Assembly (NCBI RefSeq): GCF_042650605.1
Contig: NZ_JBHSBN010000009.1
Coordinates: 1-64,000, forward strand
Direction: 5' to 3'
Source: Micromonospora_J zhanjiangensis
Lineage (GTDB): Bacteria; Actinomycetota; Actinomycetes; Mycobacteriales; Micromonosporaceae
DNA length: 64,000 bases
Below, piece after piece: positions 16,160 through 24,605 of this stretch (the first letter of the stretch is position 1; each line of letters begins with the position of its first letter). The notes beneath the pieces are model-generated. The model was not told where the DNA came from. It ran no database searches and saw only the letters and a program-made list of their open reading frames with translations. The position numbers were made by a program, and so were the translations under genes.

Positions 16160-16531
16160 TCAGGGCGCCTTCGGATTCGCCGGGGAACCCGGCCCGGTGG
16201 CCGGTCCGACGGGCGTTCCGGTACGGGCGGCCCGTGCGGCACCCCAGTCGTAGAGTGCCTGCAGCACCGGCGCGAGGCTGGCCCCTTCCTCCGTGAGCCG
16301 GTACTCGACGTGCGGCGGCGTGGTGTCATGGTCGTACCGCAGGATCAGCCCGTCGGCCACCAACTCGCGCAGTCGTTGGCTGAGCATCTTTTCGCTCACC
16401 CCCGGCATCCGGCGGCGTAGTTCACCGTAGCGGTGTACGCCCTCCTTGAGGTGGGCCAGGATCACCGGCCGCCACTTGCCGCCGATGATGTCGACGGCGA
16501 GTTCCACCGGACAGTGGTACCGCTCGGGCAT
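16160..16531 (-). CDS. HxlR-family transcriptional regulator
   Basis: 123 residues of the HxlR winged-helix family: CPVELAVDIIGGKWRPVILAHL, then RYGELRRRMPGVSEKMLSQRLRELVADGLI and the wing YRLTEEG. It is divergent from a small monooxygenase, with a perfect palindrome just upstream of its own start. HxlR proteins respond to aldehydes, quinones or redox stress. Confidence 0.92.
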   Translation of the reverse strand: MPERYHCPVELAVDIIGGKWRPVILAHLKEGVHRYGELRRRMPGVSEKMLSQRLRELVADGLILRYDHDTTPPHVEYRLTEEGASLAPVLQALYDWGAARAARTGTPVGPATGPGSPANPKAP

Positions 16532-16548
16532 CGTGAGCCTCCCCGGGG

Positions 16549-16570
16549 GTACGCACCAGAAGGTGCGTAC
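16549..16570. promoter_or_regulatory. HxlR operator palindrome
   Basis: Perfect inverted repeat GTACGCACC-AGAA-GGTGCGTAC in the 74-bp divergent region between the HxlR regulator and the monooxygenase gene. Size and location fit an HxlR dimer site. Confidence 0.75.
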
Positions 16571-16605
16571 TTGATCACTTCGGTTGTGGATGCTGGGCTG
16601 TCACC

Positions 16606-16959
16606 ATGGTCGTCGAATACATCAGATACCGGGTGCCCGAGAAACGGCGTGCCGACTTCGAGCCCGCGTACGAACGGGCCGCCGAGGCGTTACGCGCCGC
16701 GCCGCAGTGCGTGGACTACGAGTTGAGCCGCTGCGCGGACGATCCGGGCTGCTACATCCTGCGCATCACCTGGACCTCGGCGGACGACCACCTGCGCGGT
16801 TTCCGCGGCGGCCCGGTGTTCGGCCGGTTCTTCGCCGCCGTCAAGCCGTTCGTCGAGGACATCGAGGAAATGCGGCACTACCACCGGACGTCCGTCGCCG
16901 GCCGCGGTGGCGCCGCCCTACCGGACATCGACACTACAGCGCGTACCCGGGTCCCGTGA
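16606..16959 (+). CDS. Antibiotic biosynthesis monooxygenase (ABM)-domain protein
   Basis: 117 residues of the dimeric alpha/beta-barrel ABM fold: VVEYIRYRVPEKRRADFEPAYERAAEALRA, a central ELSRCADDPGCYILRITW strand and a terminal FFAAVKPFVEDIEEMRHY helix. The family includes cofactor-free quinone-forming monooxygenases and heme-degrading enzymes; the substrate is unknown. It is paired with a divergent HxlR regulator, which suggests induction by a quinone or other electrophile. Confidence 0.82.
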   Translation: MVVEYIRYRVPEKRRADFEPAYERAAEALRAAPQCVDYELSRCADDPGCYILRITWTSADDHLRGFRGGPVFGRFFAAVKPFVEDIEEMRHYHRTSVAGRGGAALPDIDTTARTRVP

Positions 16960-17043
16960 GGCACCCGGACATGGATGATCCGCTCTGTAGGACGATGGTG
17001 GCCCCCGCGCGGGTTGCCGCGCCGGATCACTGTGGAGGAACGT

Positions 17044-17502
17044 GTGCGCAGAGTAGCGCGACGACTGGCCATCTCGATCACCGCCGCGGCCGTGGCCACC
17101 GTGGCACTCGCCTCGCCGGCCCAGGCCGCGAGCAACCCGTACAGCGCGGCGCAGGCCTGCGCCACCGACTTCGGCGGCTCCTGGGCCAGCGTCAGCGACG
17201 GCCACCGGTCGATCACCGCGCCGGACGGCACCAGGGTGGGCGACGTGTACCTGATGTACAACAGCGGCACCGGCTACAACTGCGTGGCCACCATCAAGCG
17301 GGTCGCCGTCGGCTCGTCGACCGGCGTCTCCGCCGGGATCCGGGTGGAGGGCAGTTCCTGGGCCTACCGGTCCGGGAACTACAAGTACTACCAGACGATC
17401 CAGCGGTCCGCGGTGGACAAGTGCGTGATGTACACCGGTGAGGTGCTGTACGGCACCAGCTGGCAGGGCGGCGGCCGGTTGAGCTGGGGCAACTGCGGCT
17501 GA
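17044..17502 (+). CDS. Secreted SapA-like (spore-associated protein A) protein
   Basis: 152 residues from GTG 17044, which follows TGGAGGAAC. The signal peptide (about 1-29, ends SPAQAA) leads to a roughly 120-residue mature protein with four cysteines. The pattern of YLMYNSGTGYNCVATIKR, a central YRSGNYKYYQT and a final SWGNCG matches the overall plan of Streptomyces spore-associated protein A. The function of that family is unknown; it is exported and enriched on spores. Ends in a strong hairpin. Confidence 0.7.
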   Translation: MRRVARRLAISITAAAVATVALASPAQAASNPYSAAQACATDFGGSWASVSDGHRSITAPDGTRVGDVYLMYNSGTGYNCVATIKRVAVGSSTGVSAGIRVEGSSWAYRSGNYKYYQTIQRSAVDKCVMYTGEVLYGTSWQGGGRLSWGNCG

Positions 17503-17514
17503 GCCGCCCCGACG

Positions 17515-17543
17515 CCCGGTACCGGCGACGGGCCGGTACCGGG
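17515..17543 (+). terminator. Hairpin after the SapA-like gene
   Basis: Perfect 12-bp stem CCCGGTACCGGC (17515-17526) with 17532-17543 and a 5-nt loop, 12 bp after the stop codon. It has no T-tract. Two diverged copies of a roughly 30-bp repeat (CGGCTGCGTGTCAGCCGG-like) follow up to about 17640. Confidence 0.7.
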
Positions 17544-17644
17544 ACGCTCGGGACGGCAGTACGTCCGCCGGGCCGTTCGGGACGGCTGCGTGTCAGCCGG
17601 CCCGCTCGGCACGGCTGTGTGTCAGCCGGGCCGGCCGCTCGGCG

Positions 17645-18385
17645 TCACGTCAGGTGCCGGGCGAAGAACCGGTTCCCGGCGTCCGCCTCGAAGTGCGGGA
17701 CGCCGGTGTGCCCGCCCATGTTGGCGTGCAGCGTCTTCTCCTTCGAGCCGAACGCGTCGAACAGGTCCAGGGCCTGCTGCCGGTCGTTCCCCTCGTCGTC
17801 CCACTGCAGCAGGACGTGCAGCGGGATGGTGACCTGCCGGGCCTCGGCGAACATGCCGCGGGGCACGTAACTCCCGGCGAACAGCAGAGCCGCCGCGACG
17901 CGCGGCTCGACCACCGCCAGCCGTACGCCGATGGCGATCACCCCGCCCGCGTACCCGACCGGGCCGTCGATGATCCCGGGCAGTTCGAGAAGCGCGTCGA
18001 TGGTGGCCCGCAGTTCCGGGACCGCCTGCTCGACCAGCGGGAGGACGAGCCGGTCCACGACGTCGTCGCCGGGCCGCTCGCCGGCCGCCAAGGCCCGGCG
18101 CAGATCGGCGCGGGCCTCCTCGACGGCGGCCAGCCGGGGTCGGTCCCCGCCGCCCGGCAGTTCGATGGTGGCCGCGGCGAAGCCCTGCGCCACGGTGTGC
18201 CGGGCCCGGGCCGCCAGCCGGGGATACATCCGGCGCAGTCCGCCGGGGTGCCCCATCAGGATCAGCGGGACCGGTACGGACTCGGCGGCGGATTCGGGCG
18301 TCCACAGGATGCCGGGGACGTCGCCGAGGGTGAACTCGCGTTCGAGGACGCCGTCGTCGAGGCGTTGTTCGGTGGTGAAGTTCAT
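17645..18385 (-). CDS. Alpha/beta-hydrolase (dienelactone hydrolase-like) without the usual nucleophile
   Basis: 246 residues resembling actinobacterial dienelactone-hydrolase/FrsA-type proteins: PLILMGHPGG (oxyanion region), an LQWDDEGNDRQQALDLFDAFGS acid region and the terminal His in GGHTGVPHFEADAGNRFFARHL. The nucleophile elbow reads VGYAGGVIAIG where homologues carry a GYWGLSMG-type Ser, so the catalytic serine appears to be missing. It may be a pseudoenzyme or use a different residue. ATG 18385 is the start. Confidence 0.7.
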   Translation of the reverse strand: MNFTTEQRLDDGVLEREFTLGDVPGILWTPESAAESVPVPLILMGHPGGLRRMYPRLAARARHTVAQGFAAATIELPGGGDRPRLAAVEEARADLRRALAAGERPGDDVVDRLVLPLVEQAVPELRATIDALLELPGIIDGPVGYAGGVIAIGVRLAVVEPRVAAALLFAGSYVPRGMFAEARQVTIPLHVLLQWDDEGNDRQQALDLFDAFGSKEKTLHANMGGHTGVPHFEADAGNRFFARHLT

Positions 18386-18629
18386 GGCCGTGCCTTTCGG
18401 GAGTGCTCGTGTGACGGCGCTCCCGGACGACCTATCGTCCGACCGTGACTCCCGAGAGGAACACCCATGTCGATACTGCGTTCACGGGTACCACCTCCTC
18501 GTTCCCTGGCACGGCCCCCGGACGGTAGCAGCGGTCACCACGACCCGCCAACGGGTTTTCGCGGAGGCTCCGCCATGCATCAGTCGGCGGGTCGCCAGAC
18601 GCTACGGGCCATCGGGCAACCGCCTCCGG

Positions 18630-18989
18630 TCAGAACTCGCCGTTGGCGTGCTGCTGCGATCCGCCGCCCGGCCCGTACTCCCCGAAGCCGAAGACGTGGA
18701 AGGGATCCGTGATGGGATCGCTTGGGTCGACGGGCGGCGCCGGCGGCTGGACGACCGGCTGACCGTCCACCAGGGCCTTGACGGCCTCCACCAGCCCACC
18801 CGACCCGAGCAGCGCGAAGATCCCGCCGAAGATCAGCCGGACGGCCAGGGTGCCGGCACCCCAACCGGCGACGGACACCAGCCCGAGCAGCACGGAGGCG
18901 CCGAACGCGGCCAGGGCCGCGCAGAATACCGCCGTCACGGCGACCGAGGCACGCTCGGCCCGCGTCATTGCTCGGGTTAGTCGTGGCAT
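18630..18989 (-). CDS. Small two-TM membrane protein
   Basis: 119 residues with two hydrophobic segments (SVAVTAVFCAALAAFGASVLLGLVSVAGW and VRLIFGGIFALLGSGGLVEAV) and a Pro/Gly-rich cytoplasmic C-terminus. No family is recognised. ATG 18989 has no strong ribosome site. Longer upstream frames are antisense to the APH-like gene and are not believed. Confidence 0.55.
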   Translation of the reverse strand: MPRLTRAMTRAERASVAVTAVFCAALAAFGASVLLGLVSVAGWGAGTLAVRLIFGGIFALLGSGGLVEAVKALVDGQPVVQPPAPPVDPSDPITDPFHVFGFGEYGPGGGSQQHANGEF

Positions 18990-19160
18990 GGAGTCAGGAT
19001 AGGGACGATCCGATCGACGGTCGTGACCCTCGCTCCGCTTCTCGCGGATCGAGCCAAATCCGTCAACCGCCCCACCGGTCGCGCCGGGGATCCACGCCCG
19101 GTCCTTGCCCGCGGTCGGTGGCGGGGAGGGGGCGGCTTGACGCGGCACCCGGGGAACAGG

Positions 19161-20078
19161 ATGCTGAGGGACATGTCGGACGTCACCGCCAGCGATCGTT
19201 CGTTCACCTCGACGGTCGCGCGGGAGGTGCTCGACAAGGCATGCGACCTGGTCGGCCTGCGCGCCGACGACGCCAGCCTGATCCGCTTCGGTTCCAACGC
19301 CATCTTCGAGCTGCGCGGGACCCCGGTGGTGGTCCGGGTCGGCCGCTCGCCGGAACGGATGCCGGTCTTCGAGCGCGAGCTGTGCGTGGCCCGTTGGCTG
19401 GCCGACCACGACGTCCCGACCGTGCGGCCGTACGACGGCGTGGAGCACCCGCTGGACGTGAACGGTCATCCGGTCTCGTTCTGGCACCGGGTGGAGAGCG
19501 CCGACCCGCCACCGGGCGCCGCCGACCTGGCCCGGCTGCTGCGCGGCTTCCACGCCGCCGGCGACAGTCCGTGCGAACTGCCGACGCTGGACCCGCTGGG
19601 CGACGTACCGGCTCGCCTCGCCGCGGCCCGTGGCATCGCCGACGAGGACCTGGACTTCCTGCGCGGCCGGGCCGAGGAGCTGCACCGCCGCTACGGCGAG
19701 CTGACCTTCGAGCTGCCGGCCGGGCCGCTGCACGGCGACGCGTACGTGGGAAACCTGCTCGGCCGGCCGGGCGCCGCCGTGCTGCTGGACTACGAGTCGG
19801 CGGCCGTCGGCCCGCGCGAGTGGGACCTCACCCCGGTCGCGGTGGCCCACCGCCGGCTGGGGCTGCCGGACCGCGACAACGCGGCCTTCACCGAGGCGTA
19901 CGGGCACGACGTCACCGCCTGGGCCGGCTTCCCGGTGCTGGCCGGTATCCGCGAGGTCACCATGACCACCTGGCTGATGCAGAACGTCGGTGAGGGCCAA
20001 CACCTGGCCGACGAGTTCCGGCTCCGGGTGCGGTCCCTGCGCGACGGCGACGACACCGCCACCTGGCATGCCTTCTGA
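19161..20078 (+). CDS. Aminoglycoside phosphotransferase-family (APH/ChoK) kinase
   Basis: 305 residues from ATG 19161 (GGGGA upstream; ATG 19173 is an alternative with too short a spacer). Kinase-like fold: VVVRVGRS (ATP-binding Lys/Arg strand), FERELCVARWLADHDVPTVRPYD, the catalytic LHGDAYVGNLL (HxDxxxxN type) and the metal-binding LLDYESAAVGPREWDL. The substrate is unknown; family members phosphorylate aminoglycosides, choline, homoserine or macrolides. Its last 11 bp overlap the start of the CorA-like gene, so the two are co-translated. Confidence 0.85.
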   Translation: MLRDMSDVTASDRSFTSTVAREVLDKACDLVGLRADDASLIRFGSNAIFELRGTPVVVRVGRSPERMPVFERELCVARWLADHDVPTVRPYDGVEHPLDVNGHPVSFWHRVESADPPPGAADLARLLRGFHAAGDSPCELPTLDPLGDVPARLAAARGIADEDLDFLRGRAEELHRRYGELTFELPAGPLHGDAYVGNLLGRPGAAVLLDYESAAVGPREWDLTPVAVAHRRLGLPDRDNAAFTEAYGHDVTAWAGFPVLAGIREVTMTTWLMQNVGEGQHLADEFRLRVRSLRDGDDTATWHAF

Positions 20079-21609
20079 CGTCGCACCCGCCGACACGGCC
20101 CCACCCGCCGACGCGGCCCCACCCGCCGACACGGTCCCACCCGCCGACGCGCCGACCGTCGCGCCCCAAGCCTCGGACCCGCCGCCCGTCGCCACCGTCT
20201 GGCGGGTCGACCCGCCGACCAGCCGACAGACAGTCAGGATCACCAACATCTACGGCACCCGCTGGGAGGACGTCCGGCACCCCGGCAACGACGGCGCGCT
20301 GACCCGGCACCTGCGCTTCGGCCGGCTCGCCCGGTACGTCGAACTGGCCCAGGACCAGCTCCCGCACGTCGCCGACCGGCTCGACCTCGACCCGGCCACC
20401 CTGACGTTCCGCCGCTGGAACCCCGACGGCGCCGTGTCCGCCGCGCGACTGTGGACGATCGTGCTGCCGTCCGGCCAGGCCGTCGTCGCGCTCACCCTCG
20501 ACGTCACCGCCGACCCGCTGGAAACGATCGAGCTGCTGGAGGACTGCTACGCCCTGGATGTCAGCGTCGACGGGACCGCCCTGGAGACGTACGCCTGCGA
20601 AAGGGCGACCGGCGACGGCGCCGCCTGCCCGGGCATGGTCTTCGAACCGGAACGCCATCAGGTCGTCTTCGCGCGCAGCCTGCCCACGGCGGACGCCGAG
20701 GACATCACCCAGAAGCTCATCTACCGCAGCCACCTGCCGTACCGGCGGGAGTTCAGCGCCATCAGCTATCCGGCCGAGCTGAACCGGCGGCCCGGCGCGA
20801 CCGTGGCGGTCGGCCCCTACGTCAGCGTGCTCACCGGCCAGCAGGACTACATCGAGAACTGCGCCTTCGTCTCGGCAGCGCAGGCCGTCGGGAGCTGGGT
20901 GCGGCTGCGCTGGATCCGCGACGAGGCGTACGAGGATCTGCGCCTGTTCCGGCAGACTCCGGCCGACGGGCGGAGCCTGACCACCCGCCGCCGTACCCTG
21001 GAACGCGTGGTCAACCAGCTCGGCAACCTGGAGCTGGAACTCAGCTACAGCGTCGAATCCACCGCCGACCTGGAGATCCTGGTCCCGTCGCTGCGGGTCG
21101 CCGGCTACCACAACACGCTGTTCGACTGCATGGGCCTGTCCGCCAAGGCCGGCACCGTGGGCCGGATGCTGCAACGCCTGGACCGGGCCATCCGCGCCGA
21201 CCTGACCGCCATCGAGAGCATCGAACGCCGCGCCGACGAGGAACGCCGCACCCGCTGGGCCATCGCCGTCGGCTTCCTCAGCACCGTCGCCCTGCCGATC
21301 ACCCTGATCCTGGCGTTCTTCGGCATCAACGCCCGCGAGGTCGACCAGAGCCTGTCCATCTTCGACCACCACTACCTGACGCTGTACCTCTTCGTCGCCC
21401 TGGTCGTAGCGCTCGGCCTGGTGCTCTCCTTCGGCCTCTACGTCCAGCAACGCCTGCTGGCCCGCCGCGACCGCCGCACGCCGCCGCCCGCGACGACCCG
21501 CACGGCCGTCCCGCTCACCGCCCCGATCCCCCGCCAACCGGCCGCCGTCCCCACCCCACCGCGACCCCACTCCACCACGGCCCCCGCCCGCGACCGGCCG
21601 GGTCCGTGA
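20068..21609 (+). CDS. CorA-like divalent cation transporter-family protein (divergent)
   Basis: 513 residues. The N-terminus has a PPADxAPPADT repeat (20084-20152). A large cytoplasmic alpha/beta domain is followed by a long helix (TLERVVNQLGNLELELSYSV through LQRLDRAIRADLTAIESIERRADEERR) and two C-terminal TM segments. The first TM ends FFGINARE where CorA proteins have the GMN selectivity motif, and the second is followed by a basic Pro-rich tail. It is probably a pentameric Mg2+/divalent channel-like protein, but the N-domain is diverged and GMN is replaced by GIN, so transport is not assured. Start ATG 20068 lies inside the APH-like gene. Confidence 0.65.
   Translation: MPSDVAPADTAPPADAAPPADTVPPADAPTVAPQASDPPPVATVWRVDPPTSRQTVRITNIYGTRWEDVRHPGNDGALTRHLRFGRLARYVELAQDQLPHVADRLDLDPATLTFRRWNPDGAVSAARLWTIVLPSGQAVVALTLDVTADPLETIELLEDCYALDVSVDGTALETYACERATGDGAACPGMVFEPERHQVVFARSLPTADAEDITQKLIYRSHLPYRREFSAISYPAELNRRPGATVAVGPYVSVLTGQQDYIENCAFVSAAQAVGSWVRLRWIRDEAYEDLRLFRQTPADGRSLTTRRRTLERVVNQLGNLELELSYSVESTADLEILVPSLRVAGYHNTLFDCMGLSAKAGTVGRMLQRLDRAIRADLTAIESIERRADEERRTRWAIAVGFLSTVALPITLILAFFGINAREVDQSLSIFDHHYLTLYLFVALVVALGLVLSFGLYVQQRLLARRDRRTPPPATTRTAVPLTAPIPRQPAAVPTPPRPHSTTAPARDRPGP
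20084..20152 (+). repeat. 18-bp tandem repeat encoding PPAD units
   Basis: Unit CACCCGCCGACACGGCCC repeated almost four times with single-base changes. The length is a multiple of three, so copy-number change would keep the CorA-like frame and lengthen its N-terminal tail. Confidence 0.85.
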
Positions 21610-21676
21610 CGGACCTCGGCGGTACGCGGACAGGGGCGCTCACCGTCCGATCAGGTTGGACGCGGGTGGCGGCTTG

Positions 21677-22108
21677 TCAGGTGGCCATCCAGACCGTCAC
21701 GCCTGCGCGGATCTGGTTACCGTTCTCGTAGACCGCTGGCCAGACACGGATGGAGTAACCCTCGGCAAAGTCCTTATTGCAGACTCCCCAGTGGCCGTTG
21801 CCGAGCTGGTTGACGCACGCGCCCGTGCGGTAGCCGTCGGGGCCGTCGAAGGTCCAGTTCGCCGCCGCGGAGTGCCCGTCGGCCGAGTCGTCCCGGACGT
21901 AGAACTTGTCGCCGTACGGCATGAAACAGGCGGTGGCGCCGGCGACCGATCGGCACTCGTAGTAGTGCCCGGACGGGGCACCCGAGGAGACGGCTTTGTT
22001 CGTCTCGTTGCCCCAGTAGTCGGCGTAGGCGGCGGAGGGAACGAGCACACCCACCGCCACGCCGACCGTGGCGGCAAGCGCTAGAAACCGTTGACGAAAC
22101 CTGGTCAC
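21677..22108 (-). CDS. Small secreted protein of unknown function
   Basis: 143 residues. The signal peptide (about 1-29, LALAATVGVAVGVLVPSAAYA) is followed by a mature domain of about 115 residues with four cysteines (YYECRSVAGATACFMPYGD; GACVNQLGNGHWGVCN) and many aromatic residues. Start GTG 22108 follows GGAG. I recognise no named domain. It resembles the many small disulfide-bonded secreted proteins of actinobacteria. Confidence 0.7.
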   Translation of the reverse strand: MTRFRQRFLALAATVGVAVGVLVPSAAYADYWGNETNKAVSSGAPSGHYYECRSVAGATACFMPYGDKFYVRDDSADGHSAAANWTFDGPDGYRTGACVNQLGNGHWGVCNKDFAEGYSIRVWPAVYENGNQIRAGVTVWMAT

Positions 22109-22637
22109 GTCAGCTCCGTTCGTGGTGATTCTTCCGTCGATGCGATGAAGGCACGCCGCCGTGGCCCGTCCCGGCATCCTGGCCGTCGGGAATGGTGAAT
22201 ACCGGCGTCGGTTGCGAAGATCGTAGGGAGCGCGGGACCGAGACATCGGAACCTCGGCCCGCTCTTGAGGATTTCTTGATCACCGGTGGCGCGCGCCACC
22301 ATGCGCGGCCTGTCCGCTCCAAGCAGGCGAACAGCGCGGTCCGGCGTTGGGCCCACTGGGCCGCCTGCGTCCGTCCTCCGAACGGCCCGAGATGCGGGAC
22401 CGGCAGCGCAACTTCCTCAACTACCGCGATGGTTGGCTGGCTGACAGATCAGTCCGCAGACGCGGCCGGGCACTGTGGACGGATCGAGCGTGCACCCGAT
22501 GCCACTCCACAGAGGCACGGGTGTGTCCGATCGTCGGCGTTTCACTGTCGTGAACCAGTCCTGCCAATGATCAACAATTTCCCTCCGGGCGGCCATGTGA
22601 TCATGCCCGGTCCGGTCCAGAGATTGGAGATTTCGCC
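22109..22637. other. Intergenic region without a supported gene
   Basis: About 530 bp between the divergent secreted-protein gene and the exonuclease gene. Short frames exist, but none has a ribosome site, a recognisable motif or convincing codon bias. A ribosome site for the exonuclease (GGAGATTTC) is at its right edge. Confidence 0.5.
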
Positions 22638-23471
22638 ATGATCAACAAATTCTCGGGAAGCTGCGGGAGGTGCCGCCGTCGAGTTGACGCCGGTGGTGGC
22701 CAAGCGGTCAAAGCCGGGGGCCGGTGGAGTACTTACCACCACGAGTGCGCACCTGTCCGGGTCGCACCGCGGATCGGCACCCATCCAGGTTGGCACGACC
22801 TCCCGATCGTGGGCTTCGACCTCGAAGGCACCGTTGCGGAACCGCTGGAGACCAGGATCGTCTCGGCAGCGCTGACCTACGCCGATGGAAGCCAGGAGAG
22901 TTGGCTGGTAAACCCGGGTGTACCGATCCCACCCGACGCGACTGCCCTACATGGCATCTCCGACGACATGGTTACCCGCGATGGTCAACCGGCCAGGAAG
23001 GCGTTGGCCGAGATCGGAACGGCGGTTGCCAAGGTGATCGCCGCATCGACACCGCTTGCTGCCTTCTGCGCGCAGTACGACGTGACCGCGCTGCATACGG
23101 AACTATTACGCCACGGGCTTCCTACGATCGACTGGAACCGAGCCGTCATCATCGACCCGTCCATCCTGCACAAAGAGGTTGAGCCCGACTGGTTCGACCG
23201 TCGACAACTCGGCGACCTCTGCCCGTACTACGAGGTAAACCTCGCCGTCGCTCACGAAGCCGCCAGCGACGCGCGGGCGGCCGCCGATCTCGCACGCTCG
23301 ATTGCGGCCCGACACGAACGAATCGCACGCATGTCACCGGACGCATTGCACCGGGCGCAGATCCGGTGGTACGCCGAACAGGGGAGAGACCTTCAGGCAT
23401 ATTTCGACCGGACCGGGCGCAATGAGACGGCGAGCCTCGAATGGCCGCTGGAGAGCAAGCGTCGCCGTTAA
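22638..23471 (+). CDS. DnaQ-like (DEDD) 3'-5' exonuclease
   Basis: 277 residues. A short N-terminal Cys/His cluster (CGRC...YHHEC) precedes an RNase T/DnaQ exonuclease domain: ExoI GFDLEGT (Asp and Glu), HGISDDMV, ExoII with AAFCAQYDVTALHTELL and ExoIII with VAHEAASDARAAADLA (His and Asp; DEDDh type). It should remove nucleotides from DNA or RNA 3' ends. It stands alone, not beside polymerase genes. Base composition is slightly less GC-biased than its neighbours. Confidence 0.85.
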   Translation: MINKFSGSCGRCRRRVDAGGGQAVKAGGRWSTYHHECAPVRVAPRIGTHPGWHDLPIVGFDLEGTVAEPLETRIVSAALTYADGSQESWLVNPGVPIPPDATALHGISDDMVTRDGQPARKALAEIGTAVAKVIAASTPLAAFCAQYDVTALHTELLRHGLPTIDWNRAVIIDPSILHKEVEPDWFDRRQLGDLCPYYEVNLAVAHEAASDARAAADLARSIAARHERIARMSPDALHRAQIRWYAEQGRDLQAYFDRTGRNETASLEWPLESKRRR

Positions 23472-23541
23472 CGTGATGATCGTTGCCAGCCACATCCTTT
23501 CCATCCCCGTCGTCACAACGAGAGGAACCGCAACGAGCTAG

Positions 23542-23895
23542 CTATGCGCTGGTCGGGAGGCTCGGTGTGCGGCAACGTACATCGGGCTGGCCGGTGGAGA
23601 GGGACGACGCGTCTCCATGCCGCTGTTCGCCGACCGCGCCGGTCGACGAGGTCGCCTCGCACGGGCCGTCGTGGCCGTCGCGGCGGTCGCAGGTGCCGGC
23701 GCTGCCGGGTAGTGGCAGTCCGCACCAGACCCGTCGGCGCAGTAACTGGGTGTCCTCCGCGGACAGGGTGATCTCGGCCAGGTCGAGCACCGACACGTGC
23801 CCCAACGACTCGCGCATCGTCACCGCCAGGTCTACCGCGGCCTCGGGGGAGGTGAGCGTGGTCGGCAGGTGCAGGATCCACCGTGGCCCGGTCAC
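23542..23895 (-). CDS. Small Cys/His-containing protein paired with DivIVA-domain protein
   Basis: 117 residues from GTG 23895. The stop of the upstream DivIVA-domain gene and this start share GTGA (4-bp overlap), so the two are co-translated. It begins with WILHLPTTLTSPEAAVDLAVTMRESLG and contains LSAEDTQLLRRRVWCGLP followed by C-(about 11)-C...H..C, a possible metal site. The C-terminal 40 residues are low-complexity. I believe similar small proteins accompany DivIVA-domain proteins in Micromonosporaceae; the function is unknown. Confidence 0.6.
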   Translation of the reverse strand: MTGPRWILHLPTTLTSPEAAVDLAVTMRESLGHVSVLDLAEITLSAEDTQLLRRRVWCGLPLPGSAGTCDRRDGHDGPCEATSSTGAVGEQRHGDASSLSTGQPDVRCRTPSLPTSA

Positions 23896-24161
23896 CGGTG
23901 CCCCCGGTTGTTGACCGGCGGCCACGGGTCGGTGAACCGGCAGCCGACGTGCCGCTCCTTCCACTGCCGCAACCCCTGCCGGACCCGCACCAGCTCGGCC
24001 CGCGACGTCGTCGCCTCCCGTTCCAGCCGGGCGATCTCGTCCGCCACCTCACCCAGATAGGCGTACACCTGGTCCGGGTCCAGACCCCGCCAGCGGGTAC
24101 CGAACACCCGCGACCGCACCTGGTGCGGCGCCAACCGGTCCGACCACGACTTGTAGATCAC
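23892..24161 (-). CDS. Small DivIVA-domain protein
   Basis: 89 residues from GTG 24161, with GGAGGAG upstream. VRSRVFGTRWRGLDPDQVYAYLGEVADEIARLEREATTS is the DivIVA N-terminal signature (F...RRGLDxxxVxxFL) with the start of a coiled coil. It ends soon after (WKERHVGCRFTDPWPP), so it lacks the long coiled coil of cell-pole DivIVA/Wag31. It is coupled to the downstream small gene. A role in polar or division-site binding is only inferred. Confidence 0.8.
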   Translation of the reverse strand: MIYKSWSDRLAPHQVRSRVFGTRWRGLDPDQVYAYLGEVADEIARLEREATTSRAELVRVRQGLRQWKERHVGCRFTDPWPPVNNRGHR

Positions 24162-24325
24162 CCCACGCTCCTCCTGTCGGGGCACCGGGGCGGGCGGGAA
24201 GGACCGCCCTGGGAGTGCAGCACCCGCCCCGGGGCCGTGATCCACCCTCGCGGCACACCGGCACCCCCGACATGACAGCCGGCCGATGACCGACAGTCAC
24301 CCTGCGTATATCGAGCCGTCGCGCA

Positions 24326-24480
24326 GTCGGGCGGCACCGGGCGTCCGGTGCGCAGGTCGGCGACGCCGCTGGTGGCCACCCGGTCCCGGCCGTCGCCGGT
24401 GACCAGGCGGGCCTGCACGCCGACCACGCCGAGCGCGTGGAGGGCGTCGGCGTGCCGGCGCAGTTCGTCGGGCCGCGGCG
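24326..24480 (-). pseudogene. N-terminal fragment of a serine D-Ala-D-Ala carboxypeptidase
   Basis: About 50 residues (DELRRHADALHALGVVGVQA, then RLVTGDGRDRVATSGVADLR and TGRPVPPD) match the start of the mature domain of secreted beta-lactamase-fold DD-carboxypeptidases. Homology stops before the SxxK nucleophile, so nothing catalytic remains. It lies between a hairpin and the DivIVA pair. Confidence 0.6.
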
Positions 24481-24481
24481 A

Positions 24482-24510
24482 CCGAGCCCAGGAAAGCCTC
24501 CTGGGCTCGG
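24482..24510. terminator. 12-bp hairpin
   Basis: Perfect stem CCGAGCCCAGGA (24482-24493) with 24499-24510 and an AAGCC loop. It is about 95 bp downstream of the SMI1/KNR4 gene on the minus strand and immediately upstream of the carboxypeptidase fragment. Confidence 0.7.
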
Positions 24511-24605
24511 TCGGGCGAGGCGGGGCCGGCTCCGTGTGCCGGCCGGCGCCGCACGCGAATCCGCCGTCGTCGGGCGGACCGGGCATCAGCCCTCAGCGCC
24601 GGCCA

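Noticed and set aside
22192..22641. Plus-strand frame of about 150 codons before the exonuclease gene
   Set aside because: No ribosome site, no recognisable motif and Arg/Pro/Ser-rich composition; it overlaps the exonuclease ribosome site.
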